From positions 62,001 to 126,000 of the forward strand of contig ML978135.1 in the NCBI GenBank assembly GCA_010015805.1: a stretch of 64,000 nt of DNA. The letters are read 5' to 3'. A program made the translations under genes and the position numbers. The notes under the pieces were generated by a model that was not told the DNA's origin, made no database searches, and saw only the letters and a list, made by a program, of their open reading frames with translations. Every line of letters begins with the position of its first letter. Position 1 is the first letter of the stretch. Shown here piece after piece: positions 36,632-47,836 of the stretch. Source of the stretch: Rhizodiscina lignyota (lineage: Eukaryota > Ascomycota > Dothideomycetes > Aulographales > Rhizodiscinaceae).

Positions 36632-37260
36632 CTAATCAATGCATATTGGCGAAGCCCTTTTGATCGCAGCAACGAACTTGCTGGTAATTGGAGCCACCAT
36701 GACTATCCAGCAAATATTCAGCCCGTTAATGACCTTGCATAGACCTAAGACCTCCACAACAATAGGGGCAAGGGATGCCAAAAGGTGCCAATAAATAAGC
36801 CGATCACGAGAGAAAGCAACTGTTGAAGCGTAGCTTTTTGCAAAGATCCAAAAAAAGAAGCAAAGTAGCCCAGACAAGAATGTCATAAGTGCGGACACAT
36901 TCAGCCGACCAAGGTAATCGCTCAGGAACCCAACTCCAGGACGGCCCACAACTTGCCCTGGATTCACCAAGGCTCCAAGCAGTGCTCCTTGATCTGAGCT
37001 AAGCCCCTGGCTTCTTCCATAATCAGGAATGGAAAACAAGATTATAGTGTAGGCCATAAAGCTGCAAACTGCCCATACGAGCACCATTATGAAGTCAGAA
37101 TTTTTCAAGATCTGAAGCTCAAATGCCGCAGGTTTCCCACTCCTGGATGGTTCGAGGCGATCTAGCGAGCACCCAAAGTTGATTACGCATGATATGATGG
37201 CCAAAGTTCGAAAGGGCCCAAGGCAAGCTCATATTCTCAATCATAGCAGTCTTGTTTTGG
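36632..37260 (-). pseudogene. Decayed MFS transporter, monocarboxylate (MCT) type
   Basis: Only the C-terminal half of an MCT-type major facilitator is present. Reading on the minus strand, KTAMIENMSLPWA (near 37210-37250) is the start of the middle loop; one extra C after GCC shifts the frame, after which FRTLAIISCVINFGC continues the family pattern. Then come SDFIMVLVWAVCSFMAYTII, LLGALVNPGQVVGRPGVGFL, SDYLGRLNVSALM, FFFWIFAKSYAS, and APIVVEVLGLCKVINGLNIC. The loop before the last helices (TVAFSRDRLIYWHLLASLAP) looks scrambled compared with the family. No N-terminal half is visible upstream (37260-37900). A truncated, frameshifted remnant is the best reading; membrane transport activity is not expected. 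A related, nearly complete gene lies at 50168-51534. Confidence 0.75.
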
Positions 37261-37892
37261 CTTTTCCAACGTAAAGCTTTTTATGCCGACCCGTCAAGTG
37301 GAGTTGAGACATTTTACAGATCTCCAAGGCATGACAATCAGGTTGTCGGCCGAGTAGTCAGAGAATGACTGTGAATATTGCAAGGTGTTCGATTATTCAT
37401 AGGTTTTACTCTTCCGCGGCAGGGATCACTTGGCCACGAGGGAAGGACTGCCGAGATGGAGAAGGGAAATTCTCCAAAATGCCAAGCCATACGTGATATT
37501 TGTGATTACTCAATGTCAGAGTCAAGGGAAAGCACGAAATGAAGTTATCTATGCTTGGTATTATGGGGAAATTTTTTAGTTCTCACTTATTCATAGCTGC
37601 GCCTTTCCCACCGATCTATTCCAGTAGGTGACCGGTTACAGTCCTACTCTGTAGGAGGGCTATCCCAAGACTTGGCATTTGGGGGTTGGAGAACGTAGTT
37701 AAGTGTGAGTACGAACGGTGAGGATCAGTATCGGCCTTCAATTTCGTATCGTCAATTCGCTAATCAAGTCAAGCAATTTTGAAGTAAGTATTTCAGCAAT
37801 ATGCTCCGTGGGCACGACGAAGCATATCGAGAACGTGTCTGCTTCTCTTCCACAGTCAGCGGCTTCATGACCACGCAGTCAGAGCTTCCTAT

Positions 37893-37939
37893 CCTATTTC
37901 GTCCCCGGCCTCAGCCTTGTCAATGTGCAGTTGAAACTT
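37893..37939 (+). repeat. Dispersed repeat, copy A (47 bp)
   Basis: Starts cctatttcgtccccggcctc and ends tgtgcagttgaaactt. It matches 46069..46116 in the same orientation at 44 of 48 aligned positions (three substitutions, one indel). Similarity stops sharply on both sides. Confidence 0.85.
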
Positions 37940-38365
37940 GAAACCTCGCATCCCAACACAAGTTCCCCAAACACTCATACCCCTAACAGCAAATACATAT
38001 ACCTCAACTGCAACTTCAGCTATGAAGGGGCAAACCTTTCATCAAACAATGCTACTCAACCCTTCCCACGTCATGACGAAACAATACGGATACCATCCAC
38101 CCATGAAGCCGGATTTTCACTGCTATCGAGCCCTTCTTTTCTCAACAATCATGGCTTGGAGTAAGTCTGATGATCCTTCCAAGGAGTCCTTCGTTCCTTT
38201 CGTACGGTGTAGTCACCAATCACGTACAGCTTAACTCGACTTTTTTGCTCGAGGTGTCTAACTCTTAGTGGGGTTTCAAATGAGCATCGGAAAGCTTTCC
38301 GTGTGCTGTAGGATTGATTCCAATCGCAATGAACCGCTTCGTTAGCATAATCTCGCTTGTACGTT

Positions 38366-38405
38366 CGTTGCGCGCTCGTTGCGCGCTCGCTGCGCGCTCG
38401 CTGCG
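38366..38405 (+). repeat. 11-bp tandem repeat, about 3.6 copies
   Basis: Unit cgytgcgcgct repeated: two copies with cgtt, then copies with cgct, last copy partial. Strongly CpG-rich against an AT-leaning surround. Confidence 0.85.
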
Positions 38406-38822
38406 TGGCCACTCCACTTCGCCTCTTTATCGGACGCCTATACAAACCACGAAGGATCTTTACGAGACCTAAAAAGGAAAGCAGAAGAATAGTGGTCGAT
38501 CCTTCACTACGTCATTCTCGTGTTTCTCTCATATCGGGCTCTCATTGCAATTTGCGCTCACTGCCACTCCATTTCAAGAAAGGCGCCTCAGCACACAAAA
38601 ATAGTATTGTTGCGTCATATATGGAAGGACTGATGGTATAAATTTGACAAGATATCCATAGTACGTCCAATTCACCCATAAAGATCACTATATTGCATTC
38701 TCTTAGCCCCACCGCGAGCGAAGTTGAATATTCGTCCCCCAAGACTGCCATAATTGTTTGGCCGGCCTAGTCCACGCTCCTTCAAATACACCATCTGCTT
38801 GATTCTGTCAGTGGTCACCAAA

Positions 38823-40504
38823 ATGCAGCGGTTACCTAAGATCGGAGGCGTGTTAATCGCTGCGTTACTGCCGCTGCATAGCTTCGCAGCTTGCAATGCG
38901 GCCACTGCGAGTATCTCAGGCTTTCCTCCTGTAGGTTTATCCTACTCTGCCTCACCACCACGTACATATACGTGGCTACGAATGTTTAGCTGAGATACTG
39001 ACATCGTATAGTGCGATGCGCTTATCCAGGCAGGCTTTGGCGATCGCCTGCTCTTCCCAACGAGTCCAGAATATCAGCCGCGCCTTGCCAGTTATTTTGC
39101 TTTGAACTCTCAGCTTCACCCCTGGTGTATCGTCCAGCCACAGGACAAGAAAGATGTGGCCAAGGTCATGACCACTCTGTTCAAGGCAGGGAGAGGCGCC
39201 GGAGATTGGCATATTGCTGTTCGAGCAGGAGGCCACAACCTTTTTCACACAAACAACATCGACACTGGAGTGACCATCGACTTGGTAAACATGAATGAGA
39301 CAACTTATGATACTGGAACCAATCTTGCCAGCATTGAACCTGGCGCCAAATGGCTGAACGTCTACGAGAAACTTCATGAGCATGGGGTTGTGGTCACCGG
39401 CGGCCGTGACGGTACAGTCGGGGTCGGTGGCTTCTTACTGGGTGGCGGCTTGACATACTACATGGGTCAGCAAGGACTCGCATGCGATAATATCAAGAAT
39501 TTTGAAGTTGTTTTGACCAATGGCACTGTTGTTGACGCGAACGCAGAACAAAACTCCGATTTATGGAAGGCTCTAAAGGGCGGTGGCAGCAACTTTGGCA
39601 TTGTCACCAGGTTTGATATGGAAGCCTTGCCGGACAAGGACCTTGCATATGGTCTTCGCATAATGCCTGCAAACTACACTTCTGAATTTCTCGATGCGGT
39701 CGTCTATTTCACGGATCACTACCAAGAGTTCAACACGGATGCATTGGTCCCATTCCTTATGCACGAGCCAGATTTGCCTGTGGATTTCGTTCTGGCTGCG
39801 ATACAGGTCAACACCGAAGGCGATCAGAACAGCACCGGCCTCAGCAAAATAGCGCAGATTCCGCAGATTTCGTCCGCGCAACCAGATGAAACAAACCTTC
39901 TGCCTCTGGTTAAGGTTGCAAATAGTTCAACGATATTCCCACCGGGATGGTTTGTCCTCTGCCGTTGAACATGCCAGGTTGTCACTAACGAAATTTCAGG
40001 ATCGGTCAATCAACTGTGACATTCAAGAACGACAGACGCATCTTGGCTCGCGCAACTGAGTTGTATGAACAATATGTCCATAACTTGACTCAAGCGGTTG
40101 GAGCAGACAACTTCACGACATTGATCTTCTATCAGCCATTCCCTTCGTTGATCGGAGACATCAGTGGTCAAAAGGGTGGGAACATGCTTGGTCTTGATGA
40201 TCAAACAGACAATGCTATCCTCTGGACAGGCTTCGTGAGTGTCAGCAGTGGTCCTTCGGGTCTTGCATTGGCACAACTTTGGATGAGTGTCATGGTAACG
40301 GAGCTTAAGAGCTATGCCGCTTCTCTTGGCGATGGTGATAGGCTTGTCTACATGAACTACGCGGACCCATCGCAGGATCCTATTAGTAGTTATGGAAAAA
40401 CGAACATTGATCATATCAGGCGCGTCGCTGCAGAGTATGATCCAGCGGGTCTGTTTCAGATGCGGGTCCCCGGTGGATTCAAGATATCGCGTGTGGATGT
40501 CTAG
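38823..40504 (+). CDS. Secreted FAD-linked oxidase (FAD_binding_4, BBE-like)
   Basis: Extracellular flavin oxidoreductase of the vanillyl-alcohol-oxidase/berberine-bridge fold, common in fungal metabolite and carbohydrate oxidation. Model join(38823..38930,39012..39949,40000..40504), 516 aa. Signal peptide MQRLPKIGGVLIAALLPLHS, then CDALIQAGFGDRLLFPTSPE. The FAD domain has WHIAVRAGGHNLFHTNNID with the His that usually binds FAD, then VTGGRDGTVGVGGFLLGGGL and YYMGQQGLACDNIKNFEVVL, WKALKGGGSNFGIVTRFD. The C-terminal YMNYADPSQDPISSYGKTNI and PAGLFQMRVPGGFKI complete the BBE-like end. Intron 2 uses donor GTTTGT, chosen because it alone keeps phase (PPGW|IGQSTVTF). Many N-glycosylation sites. Substrate unknown. 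Convergent with a Zn2Cys6 regulator. Confidence 0.9.
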
Positions 40505-40835
40505 TGGTGTGGACTTATTATTGAGGGACGCATTTATGGAATTAAATTTTTGACACTTAGAAGCAATAGAGTCAATTGTCCCAGATATACATGACCCGTG
40601 CTTGATGTGTGAACTCGATAGTCTCCTGTATCTCAATATCGGACTTCTTCTTGTCTTCCCCCTTTACCCCGTAACAGCCAATCTCCTCGTTGTAGTTCTG
40701 TCGTACACCTTGATGTGTATCAAGACTGGGTCACGTAAACTCGGCTTCTAAGGAGTCGGTCGCTTCTGTCTGTTCGTGTGACTGAGTCGTCGCCACCCAG
40801 GCTTTTGCGATTCGCGTGTGTAGACGGCTCTGCGA
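40505..40835. other. Convergent intergenic region
   Basis: 331 bp between the FAD oxidase (+) and the Zn2Cys6 regulator (-); 3' UTR space only. Confidence 0.5.
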
Positions 40836-43044
40836 CTAATGCGACTGCCAATCGAACTCGGGAAACAAGTTCGGGTCGAAGGACTGATCGGGCTGTTCCT
40901 GCATCATTCCCAAAACGTCGAATTCGATACTAGGCCACCAGTTGCCATCATTCGTGACAAAGTCAAGCTGCGACACGTCCAAGTCATCCAAAGACGTGGG
41001 CATCTGGAGCGTTTCTGGCGGTTGCTGCCCACTGTCACCTTCAGGACGTCTTGTTTTCAAGCCCAACATGAGATTGCGGAGTCCACTAATCATCTTACTG
41101 GCCGCAGCATAAATGCAACCGTTGGCATAGGCGGCGTCGATTGAGTTCCATGGCGAGGCAGCCATGCTTTCAAATGCATGTACGCATTGAGCAAACAGCT
41201 CAAGTTGTTTCTCGAAGGTGACATGCAAAACGCCGAAACCCTTTAACTGCAGGATGTTGTTCTCGAGCAAGTTTTTGCAATGTTTGACAATTTCAAGGAC
41301 GAGATACCGGGGTGGACGGAATTGAACGCCACCGAGCTTCAAATTCTTCGAGCAGTCGACGAATTCTTCCAAGATAACTTCCACTTGAGCTGGGTATGGT
41401 ATACCAAATCGTTTCATAAACATGGAAATGTTCTGAGCCCGGCTATCTGAATCGTCCTTGTAGCCTTCGAGAACATGATTCGTCAGCTGAGCGACTTCTT
41501 GCGAATAAATTTCAGCATCATTTCCAACTCCGCCACTTTTCAATCTTGCTTTTAAGACTGCAGCGTACAACAATCCCATGCCCCATACAGTCACGAATAT
41601 CGTATGATATCGTAGCTCAAGTAAGCAAAGAACAGCTGAATGCTCGTCTGGAGACATGTAATCAGATGAATCTGTGTAGAAGCTACTGGTCTGTTCAATT
41701 TGGTGCTGGTTTTCCCTTTCCACGTCTTCGATGATCGCGGTCAAGTTCCCAGGCTCATTCCAGCTTTGCTTCAAGTTTATCAGAGACTTCATAAGGATGT
41801 AGTCAGCCATAGTAGATTGAGCGCAGTAGAAGGTCCGAGGTGAGCAGGGACGATTCTGCAATACGCTACTGTAGGTGTCGACATGAGGCTTCACGCAGTT
41901 GAGTAAATGGTGCATTTCCTGAAGTGGTTTTGCAACGAAGCCATCCATAAAAGCTTCCCGAAAGTAGACTTGCAACCCTTGTAATGAATCTATGAGAGAA
42001 GACTCTAGAAGACTCGCCACTCTTGGAGGTTCGCGGCCTAAGTTGGTAGGGGTAGACATTAGCCCCAGACGCTCTGCGACTCGATACGCCATATGGATGA
42101 ACAGGCTAGACTTGACTGCCTTATGTGCGACTATCTGGGAGCCAGCCAATGCCGTGGGCTTGTAGTCAGCCAGTAGGAGGCATGCGAGAACCGAATCCGA
42201 ATGTTTAGGAGGATCAAAGATAAAGACTTGGCCGTAAGTCGACACGGCAAGCCGGACACGACGAATTAACTCAGGGGGCTGCCGGGGAAGAATTGAAGGG
42301 GTTTCTAGTGCAATCAGACAAAGCAAAGCAAAAAGCAAGTTTGTGGCTAAGTTCTCGGTTGCGTTGCCACCTGTAGTCAATCGATGCCGTATGTTGACTA
42401 GAGTGGGGATTTGTGGAATGAAGAACCGTTGCCAAACTAAACTGATGAATTGAATTAGCGAGATATGAACTGTCAGTGTTGGAAAAAACTAACCGCTTAT
42501 CCAATGATGCGGCCAAATCATTGTCAATGACATCCGGAAGAGGTTTGTTCCACTGGGAGCTCGCGGGAGTAATGCTAGTGCCGAATCCTTGATCTTTTGC
42601 CAGTATCGAAGAAAAGAGGTTGGCAGGGTCAATTATCGATTGGAAAAGGTCTTGTTTACTTGGCCGCCCCAGTGGTCTGGATCTATTATCGTGCCGAGAC
42701 ATGAAGCCATCGTCTGCCGCCTCTGAGAAGATGTATCCATCAATTTCCATGCCAGAGCGTTGAGGAGTCTCTCCTTCATCTTGACCGCGTGGCTCTATCG
42801 CTGTAGATGAATTAGGTCGAGGACGTTTAGCTGCTGGACGCCCCAAAATAGTGCGCTCGACGATGCACTCTAGATCGAAATTGTGACATCGTTTACAAGA
42901 TCTCTCTGCTGTCTGGGGAACGCTCGAAGGCTCGATACAATCTGCATCTGGGAGTTCGCACTTAATTTTTCTGGACCTACAATTGCGGCAGATCAAGCGG
43001 GCATAATGACGCCTTGAGCCACGTTCAGGTTCTTGTTCTGGCAT
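40836..43044 (-). CDS. Zn2Cys6 transcription factor, long-loop variant
   Basis: Fungal regulator. Model complement(join(40836..42441,42494..43044)), 718 aa; intron 52 bp with donor GTTAGT. The first true ATG is 43044 (MPEQEPERGSRRHY). The zinc cluster begins ICRNCRSRKIKCELPDADC and ends SCKRCHNFDLEC; the loop between the third cysteine and the last pair is much longer than usual, a variant known in one fungal subgroup. A basic nuclear-type segment follows (GRPAAKRPRPN). Splicing yields DKRLVWQRFFIPQIPTLVNI, then a helical regulatory region (LLFALLCLIALETPSILP, SVLACLLLADYKPTALAGSQ, FIHMAYRVAERLGLM) typical of the fungal TF middle domain. The acidic, Asp/Phe-rich C-terminus may activate transcription. 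It lies tail-to-tail with the FAD oxidase, a plausible but unproven target. Confidence 0.88.
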
Positions 43045-43884
43045 CGCCGCAATCCGCAAGCTTTATAAAACGAATGTAGAGATCTTCTCCGTAGAGTAAT
43101 TCATATGAAGCAATACGTGACGTACTAGCGAGGTAAAGACGAAAAATTGGGGGTGATCTCTCTGGCAAGCAATGAGTTATACTGTGTGAGTATTAGGAGA
43201 TTCTGGTTCTGAGGTTAACTGCTGGTAGAAGGCACGTGATTTACGCCGTTCGGGTTATAGTCCTTCCACCTACAGGCTCGAATAGAGCAACCAACCAATC
43301 AATTGCCTTGAACTCCTTGTGTTTCACCTTGTAGCCATGCTTTCTTACTCTGCGGCTCAAGGGAGATCAGCAACCGCTTTATCCATGAGTGGGGCATAGT
43401 CGCAGATTGCGATTTGCATATAATCCGATCAATCCATCGATACGAACCACAGAAATTCAAGGTCTTTCATTCAGCATCCCGGAAATATTTGTTCGGATTA
43501 GTTGGGAGGACCAGGCGTGTTCGAAATTCATTAAAACCAGTAATAACAAGCCCCCTCCCAAGCCTAGGGAATTTTGTATATTATTTTGTGGCTATGCTGC
43601 AAGAAACTTCAGTCAGGTTTATTAGCGAAACAGGGAAGAAGCCCCCAGTTGGGCCTATTTATGCAGTACCCTAGGTGCCTAGTAGTCTTGCGGCATTTGT
43701 GGCGTGGTCTGATGCGTGCGGCACAGCAAGGCAGACACTCATCACTACAGCTGGCAGAGTACTTAATCGGCCTTCACAACCTCTCAGACTAAAGGTAGCG
43801 GAATATTCGGCTGGAAGAACTGATCTACATCCGACAAAGGTACATTGGTGATCATTATCTTTTTTCCTGCGTCATTACCCAGAT
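43045..43884. other. Divergent intergenic region
   Basis: 840 bp between the Zn2Cys6 regulator (-) and the unknown gene (+). It contains a CACGTG hexamer in ggcacgtgatttac (about 43231-43244), a common fungal bHLH/bZIP site; significance unknown. No gene seen. Confidence 0.45.
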
Positions 43885-45558
43885 ATGAAGCGCAAGAGTG
43901 ACGACAATCGCATGGAGCGTCGCAAGAAGTACAGAACAGCATACCAGGAACAGCACGCGAAGATCTTGTCAACTATGCCAAAGAATCGAGATGACATTAA
44001 AATCACCGATGTTGTTTTAAAGCCACACAAAGTCGATGTGGAGAAGTTCTGCGGTACTCAAGGCGAGTTTCAATTTGAAACTGAGCGGTTTTATGAAAAT
44101 CGCGGTCCGTAAGTCACTTAAACCAATTTTTTACCGAGTCAGAATGTAGCAGCTAACTTGCATATGGTGAATTTGAGCCCAAGGTAGAATATCCACTAAG
44201 TATTCTAGATAATTGCGGCCAGGATTTTGCTCTCCAGGCCCATGGAATCTATTATCTGTGCCACTTTTCAGAGCAGGCGGTGAGGTACGGTCGCAAAGTT
44301 TGGGTACCAACACTCCCCGAGCAGGACGAAGAGACGCCAGAGACTCTTGATAGACGAGCCCGTGCGAAGACACTCGCATCTCACTCTCGAAAGAATGAGG
44401 CTTGGTGCAAAAGTGAGTTCGGTTGGGAAGCCGATGCTTGGGCTGATATTTTCGGACGGATGAGAGACGAACCGACACTCGAAATGTAAGCACGAAATGC
44501 AACCCGTTATTTAGAGAAAGATGAACCTGATTATTCTAGTGATAAGAGAGGCCTTTCCTTTGTAGGCCCCAAGACCTAAGGGATGGAGAGGTGATCACCG
44601 CGACGCAAGGCGCCAGGCTACTTTCGCGGCTTCTTATTATCTTGATATGCTTGATAATTTGGCCCGAAAACCAGGCCCTCTGGAATGCCCGAGGGTCTAT
44701 CAAACAAAGACAAGCCATCAGTATCAAGTGTTCGCACTCACGTCATTTGGGGCGTACTGGCACCTGCTAGTTGGTCATCGACGCCCGCGTTCGAAAGAAG
44801 AGCATGTTGATGAACCAGGGATGAGTGCCACAGCATATGTAAGCATGATGCACATTAACTCAGCTACAGTGGAGAGAGAAAGGTTAGACAGAAGCTAAGT
44901 CCATTACCAGATTTTCCAAAAAGTATGGAGCGGCCATGTTACCAACGAGGATCACGCCTTTGAACTTCTTTCCCTTCTGGATCAGATTCACATTTGGTCA
45001 ATAACTGAACACCGCACCTTCGTAATCGAGCACCTTAGAGCTTGGTACGAATCGTGCGAGCAAAATTATCACCTAGAGTGGGACTCATTATATGATCTTG
45101 GTGATGACAAGAAACGCGTTCGAGTAGTTGAAGCGGATACTGACCTAGCACTTCCCAAATGGGCAGCTTATTTGGGCGAACCACAACGACAAAAATTGCA
45201 AGCCAGGGCTAAAGTGGCTTTGAAAAAAGAGCTGTTTTACCGACGTGTAAGGAAAGGCAAAACCTTAGCGTCAGAAACAGCTGACACATGGGTATGTGCA
45301 GTCGATGACTGTAACACCAAGGTCGGTGGAGATTATGCGTTTCTAGAACACCTCAGCAGTGCCCACAAATGGGGGCCGCAGCAGCTTTCTGCATTGAGAC
45401 ATTCCTTTATCGAGCATAGAGCAAAGGAACATGTTGAAAGACGACAGAATTCGCAAATAACTCCATCAGGACACAAGTGGCCTTGGCCGTGGGCCATGCC
45501 AAAAATGAAAGAGGGGGAGGAAATTCGTTTTCCTTCCAGTCTTCAGATGATCTTTTGA
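43885..45558 (+). CDS. Unknown protein with C-terminal C2H2-like finger; first junction unresolved
   Basis: Not a family I recognise. Exons that fit: 43885..44108, about 44163..44485, 44574..44838 and 44911..45558. The last three join in phase (EPTLE-I-PKGWRGDHRDA, then SATAY-IFQKVWSGHV). They contain QVFALTSFGAYWHLLVGHRR, HAFELLSLLDQIHIW and a likely C2H2 finger WVCAVDDCNTKVGGDYAFLEHLSSAH, here split as WVCAVDDCNTK and YAFLEHLSSAHKW. Exon 1 (MKRKSDDNRMERRKKYR...) ends at a perfect GTAAGT donor in phase 2, but no AG acceptor before the second exon is in phase: the in-frame upstream sequence has TAA at 44154-44156 and the only usable AGs need phase 0. Either the acceptor was lost, a base is missing, or exon 1 is wrong. 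Function unknown. Confidence 0.5.
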
Positions 45559-46167
45559 AGCGTATTAAATCAGCAAACTTTACGTATAACTTTACTTGCA
45601 ACGTTTTTTTCTTGTACTACACATAGCATGTGTCGGAATCTACCAGTGCAATCTCCGACCTCGTATCAGGCGGTGTGGGCTTACTACTGTACATAGAGCC
45701 TCCAGGAGGCACCTTTTTCGCCTCCTCAAAAGCTTCAATCAGTTCACTTGATAACAGCACCAAACGCTCGTGACGATCACTCATTTAAATGCACTAAAAT
45801 TCTCACATGAGGGCTGTCGAGCTTCGCCTGCGGTAATCAAAGATGCCAATTATCCTGTACCCATTGGGCTTTATACGGTGACTCCTTTCAGGTTGCGACA
45901 CCTAGCGACGGTGCATTAAAGCAGTTATTATGGGGTATAACAAGCTGGATTTGTGATCCGAGGTGAGGCCTTTCCGTACAGGTAACGTCATTTCAGATGC
46001 TGGTGATAGGGAACTGAATATATGTAGAGATATAACTTTAAAATGTTACGAGGAAATCTTAGACTAAGCCTATTTCGTCCCCACCCTCAGCCGTGTCAAA
46101 TGTGCAGTTGAAACTTTAGGCACCGAACGATAGTTGAAGAAAAATCTATTGGCTGTCTATATGCTGG
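45559..46167. other. Convergent intergenic with dispersed repeat
   Basis: 609 bp between the unknown gene (+) and the DHA1 transporter (-). Carries copy B of the 48-bp repeat (46069..46116). No coding frame. Confidence 0.5.
46069..46116 (+). repeat. Dispersed repeat, copy B (48 bp)
   Basis: Starts cctatttcgtccccaccctc and ends tgtgcagttgaaactt; direct-orientation partner of 37893..37939, 8.2 kb away. Confidence 0.85.
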
Positions 46168-47836
46168 CTAATTCGGAGTAGTTTGTGCGCGCCGACTTCT
46201 CTTTCTAACGATACTCCCCCATTTATACAAGCCCCAAGGTATTGGAATCATGAGCAAGGAGACGAATCCGAGCAAGCTTGTTGCCCATGGTATGGTGAGC
46301 GCTCGATAAACTGCAATCGTAAGTTGTACAGTTTTACAAGAAAACGCGTGTTGAGCTTACATTTCCCAGTGAACAGCGGAAACGCTGCGGCGAAGATATA
46401 CCGAGCAAACCCATTCGACGCAAGTGCTGATGCCCCAAAAGCCGGCCCATAACTCTCAATTAGATATGTAACAGCCGATGTCTGGAATGTCAAATACGTT
46501 AACGTCCATAACGAAAGCGTTCCGGATATCGACTCACAAAGACACAGACATTTCCCCAAGCGAACGGAAACATGGCCAGGACAGGACTGATCCAGTGGAT
46601 ATCCTGCCTCGCCGTCCATCCGAACCAAAAAAGGCCAATCGGGAGCCCAAAGCTGCCAACCATTGCGGCATAGAGCCTGTCCTCCGGCACAACGCTTTCA
46701 GGTACTCCGGCGGCCGCACCTTTGCGGAGTTTCTTCCGGTAATAGAAAGTGTCGATTAATGCATATGTACCTGTTGCGAATATCGTTCCAGCGCATAAAG
46801 AAAGAAACGTAAGACCAACTTTCCCACGATCGAATCCATAAACCGTTTCAAATACGAAAGGCGTGGCGGCAAGGAAGCTGTACAAGATTCCGAAGTTCAG
46901 AGCAACGTACAGCCCGAAGAGTAATGTAATGAGCTCCCCAAAGAGCATCGCCAATGGTCTTATAAGTGATACGGAAATCCATGCCTTCAAGGCGGTCACC
47001 CATTCGACATTCGCATTTGGACTTAGCCCATCTCTTTTCATATTTCTCTCCAAGATCGTCTTTTTGTATGTTTCCGACATGAAGATGGCACTGAAAGAGG
47101 TCGGAATTGCGAAAAAGACGATTGTCCACTCCAACCACCGCCATCCTTTTTTCTCTTCGACAAATCCGCCAATGACGGGACCTGTTGCAACGAAGCAATG
47201 AGTTGGAGACGTAGCAGAGGCTGCTAAATGAATGGAACCTTACCAACGCCTGGGCCAACTGTTGGACCCAGCACAAAGAGGGCAGTAGACAAACCGCGTG
47301 CAGATGGTCCCCATAAATCTGCATTGGTCCCACCGCCGACGCTTAACCCAGGACTACAGAAAAAGCCTGCGAAGAATCTACAAATGACCAGACCTGCGAA
47401 TGTCTTTGATACCGCCGAGCCAATCACGAAGAAGATAGATATTGGAAGAGTGGTCTTGTAAATGAGTGAACGGCCGAAGGTTTCGCTCAGGGGCGCCGCG
47501 AGGACTGGCCCAAATGCCAAACCAAAGCAAAAAAGGGCGACTCCAAGCAGAGATACAGACTCGGAGACGTTGAAGTGCCGACCGACGTCTGCATAGCCAG
47601 ATGCATAAATGGAGGACATGAAAGTTCTTCTGCAGCGTGAGCATGACATTCTCGAGTGCATGGAGATTGAATACATACACCGTAAACGCATAGATCGCAG
47701 TGACAAATGTATGGTACACTTTCCTCCCAAAACTCCAGTTCCGGGGATTATCTAGGTTGGTGGGCTCGCTCCATGATGCTGTTGCTAGACGTTCTGTTGT
47801 CTCAATTTCGATGGGAGCTGTATTCGGATAGCCCAT
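46168..47836 (-). CDS. MFS drug:H+ antiporter-type transporter (DHA1)
   Basis: Twelve-helix plasma-membrane exporter type. Model complement(join(46168..46310,46361..46481,46538..47181,47244..47629,47679..47836)), 483 aa, five exons, all in phase. ATG 47836 gives MGYPNTAPIEIETTERLATA; then DNPRNWSFGRKVYHTFVTAI, the usual start of helix 1, spliced to FTVRTFMSSIYASGY. The DHA1 loop between helices 2 and 3 is APLSETFGRSLIY; motif C-like GPTVGPGVG is spliced to PVIGGFVEEKKGWRW. The central loop (MSETYKKTILERNMKRDG) and helices 7-12 are complete, ending IPIPWGLYKWGSIVRKRSRR. Alternative frames inside the introns stop quickly. It may export a small molecule made nearby; the substrate is unknown. Confidence 0.92.

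Larger units (their letters stand above)
37261..38822. other. 1.6-kb intergenic with repeats
   Basis: No gene recognised. It carries one copy of a 47/48-bp dispersed repeat (37893..37939) and an 11-bp tandem repeat (38366..38405). The small minus frame 38149-38445 is Arg-rich because it reads through that tandem repeat and is not called as a gene. Confidence 0.5.

Noticed and set aside
38149-38445. 98-aa Arg-rich minus-strand frame
   Set aside because: Arg/Ala/Ser pattern comes from the 11-bp tandem repeat; no other support.
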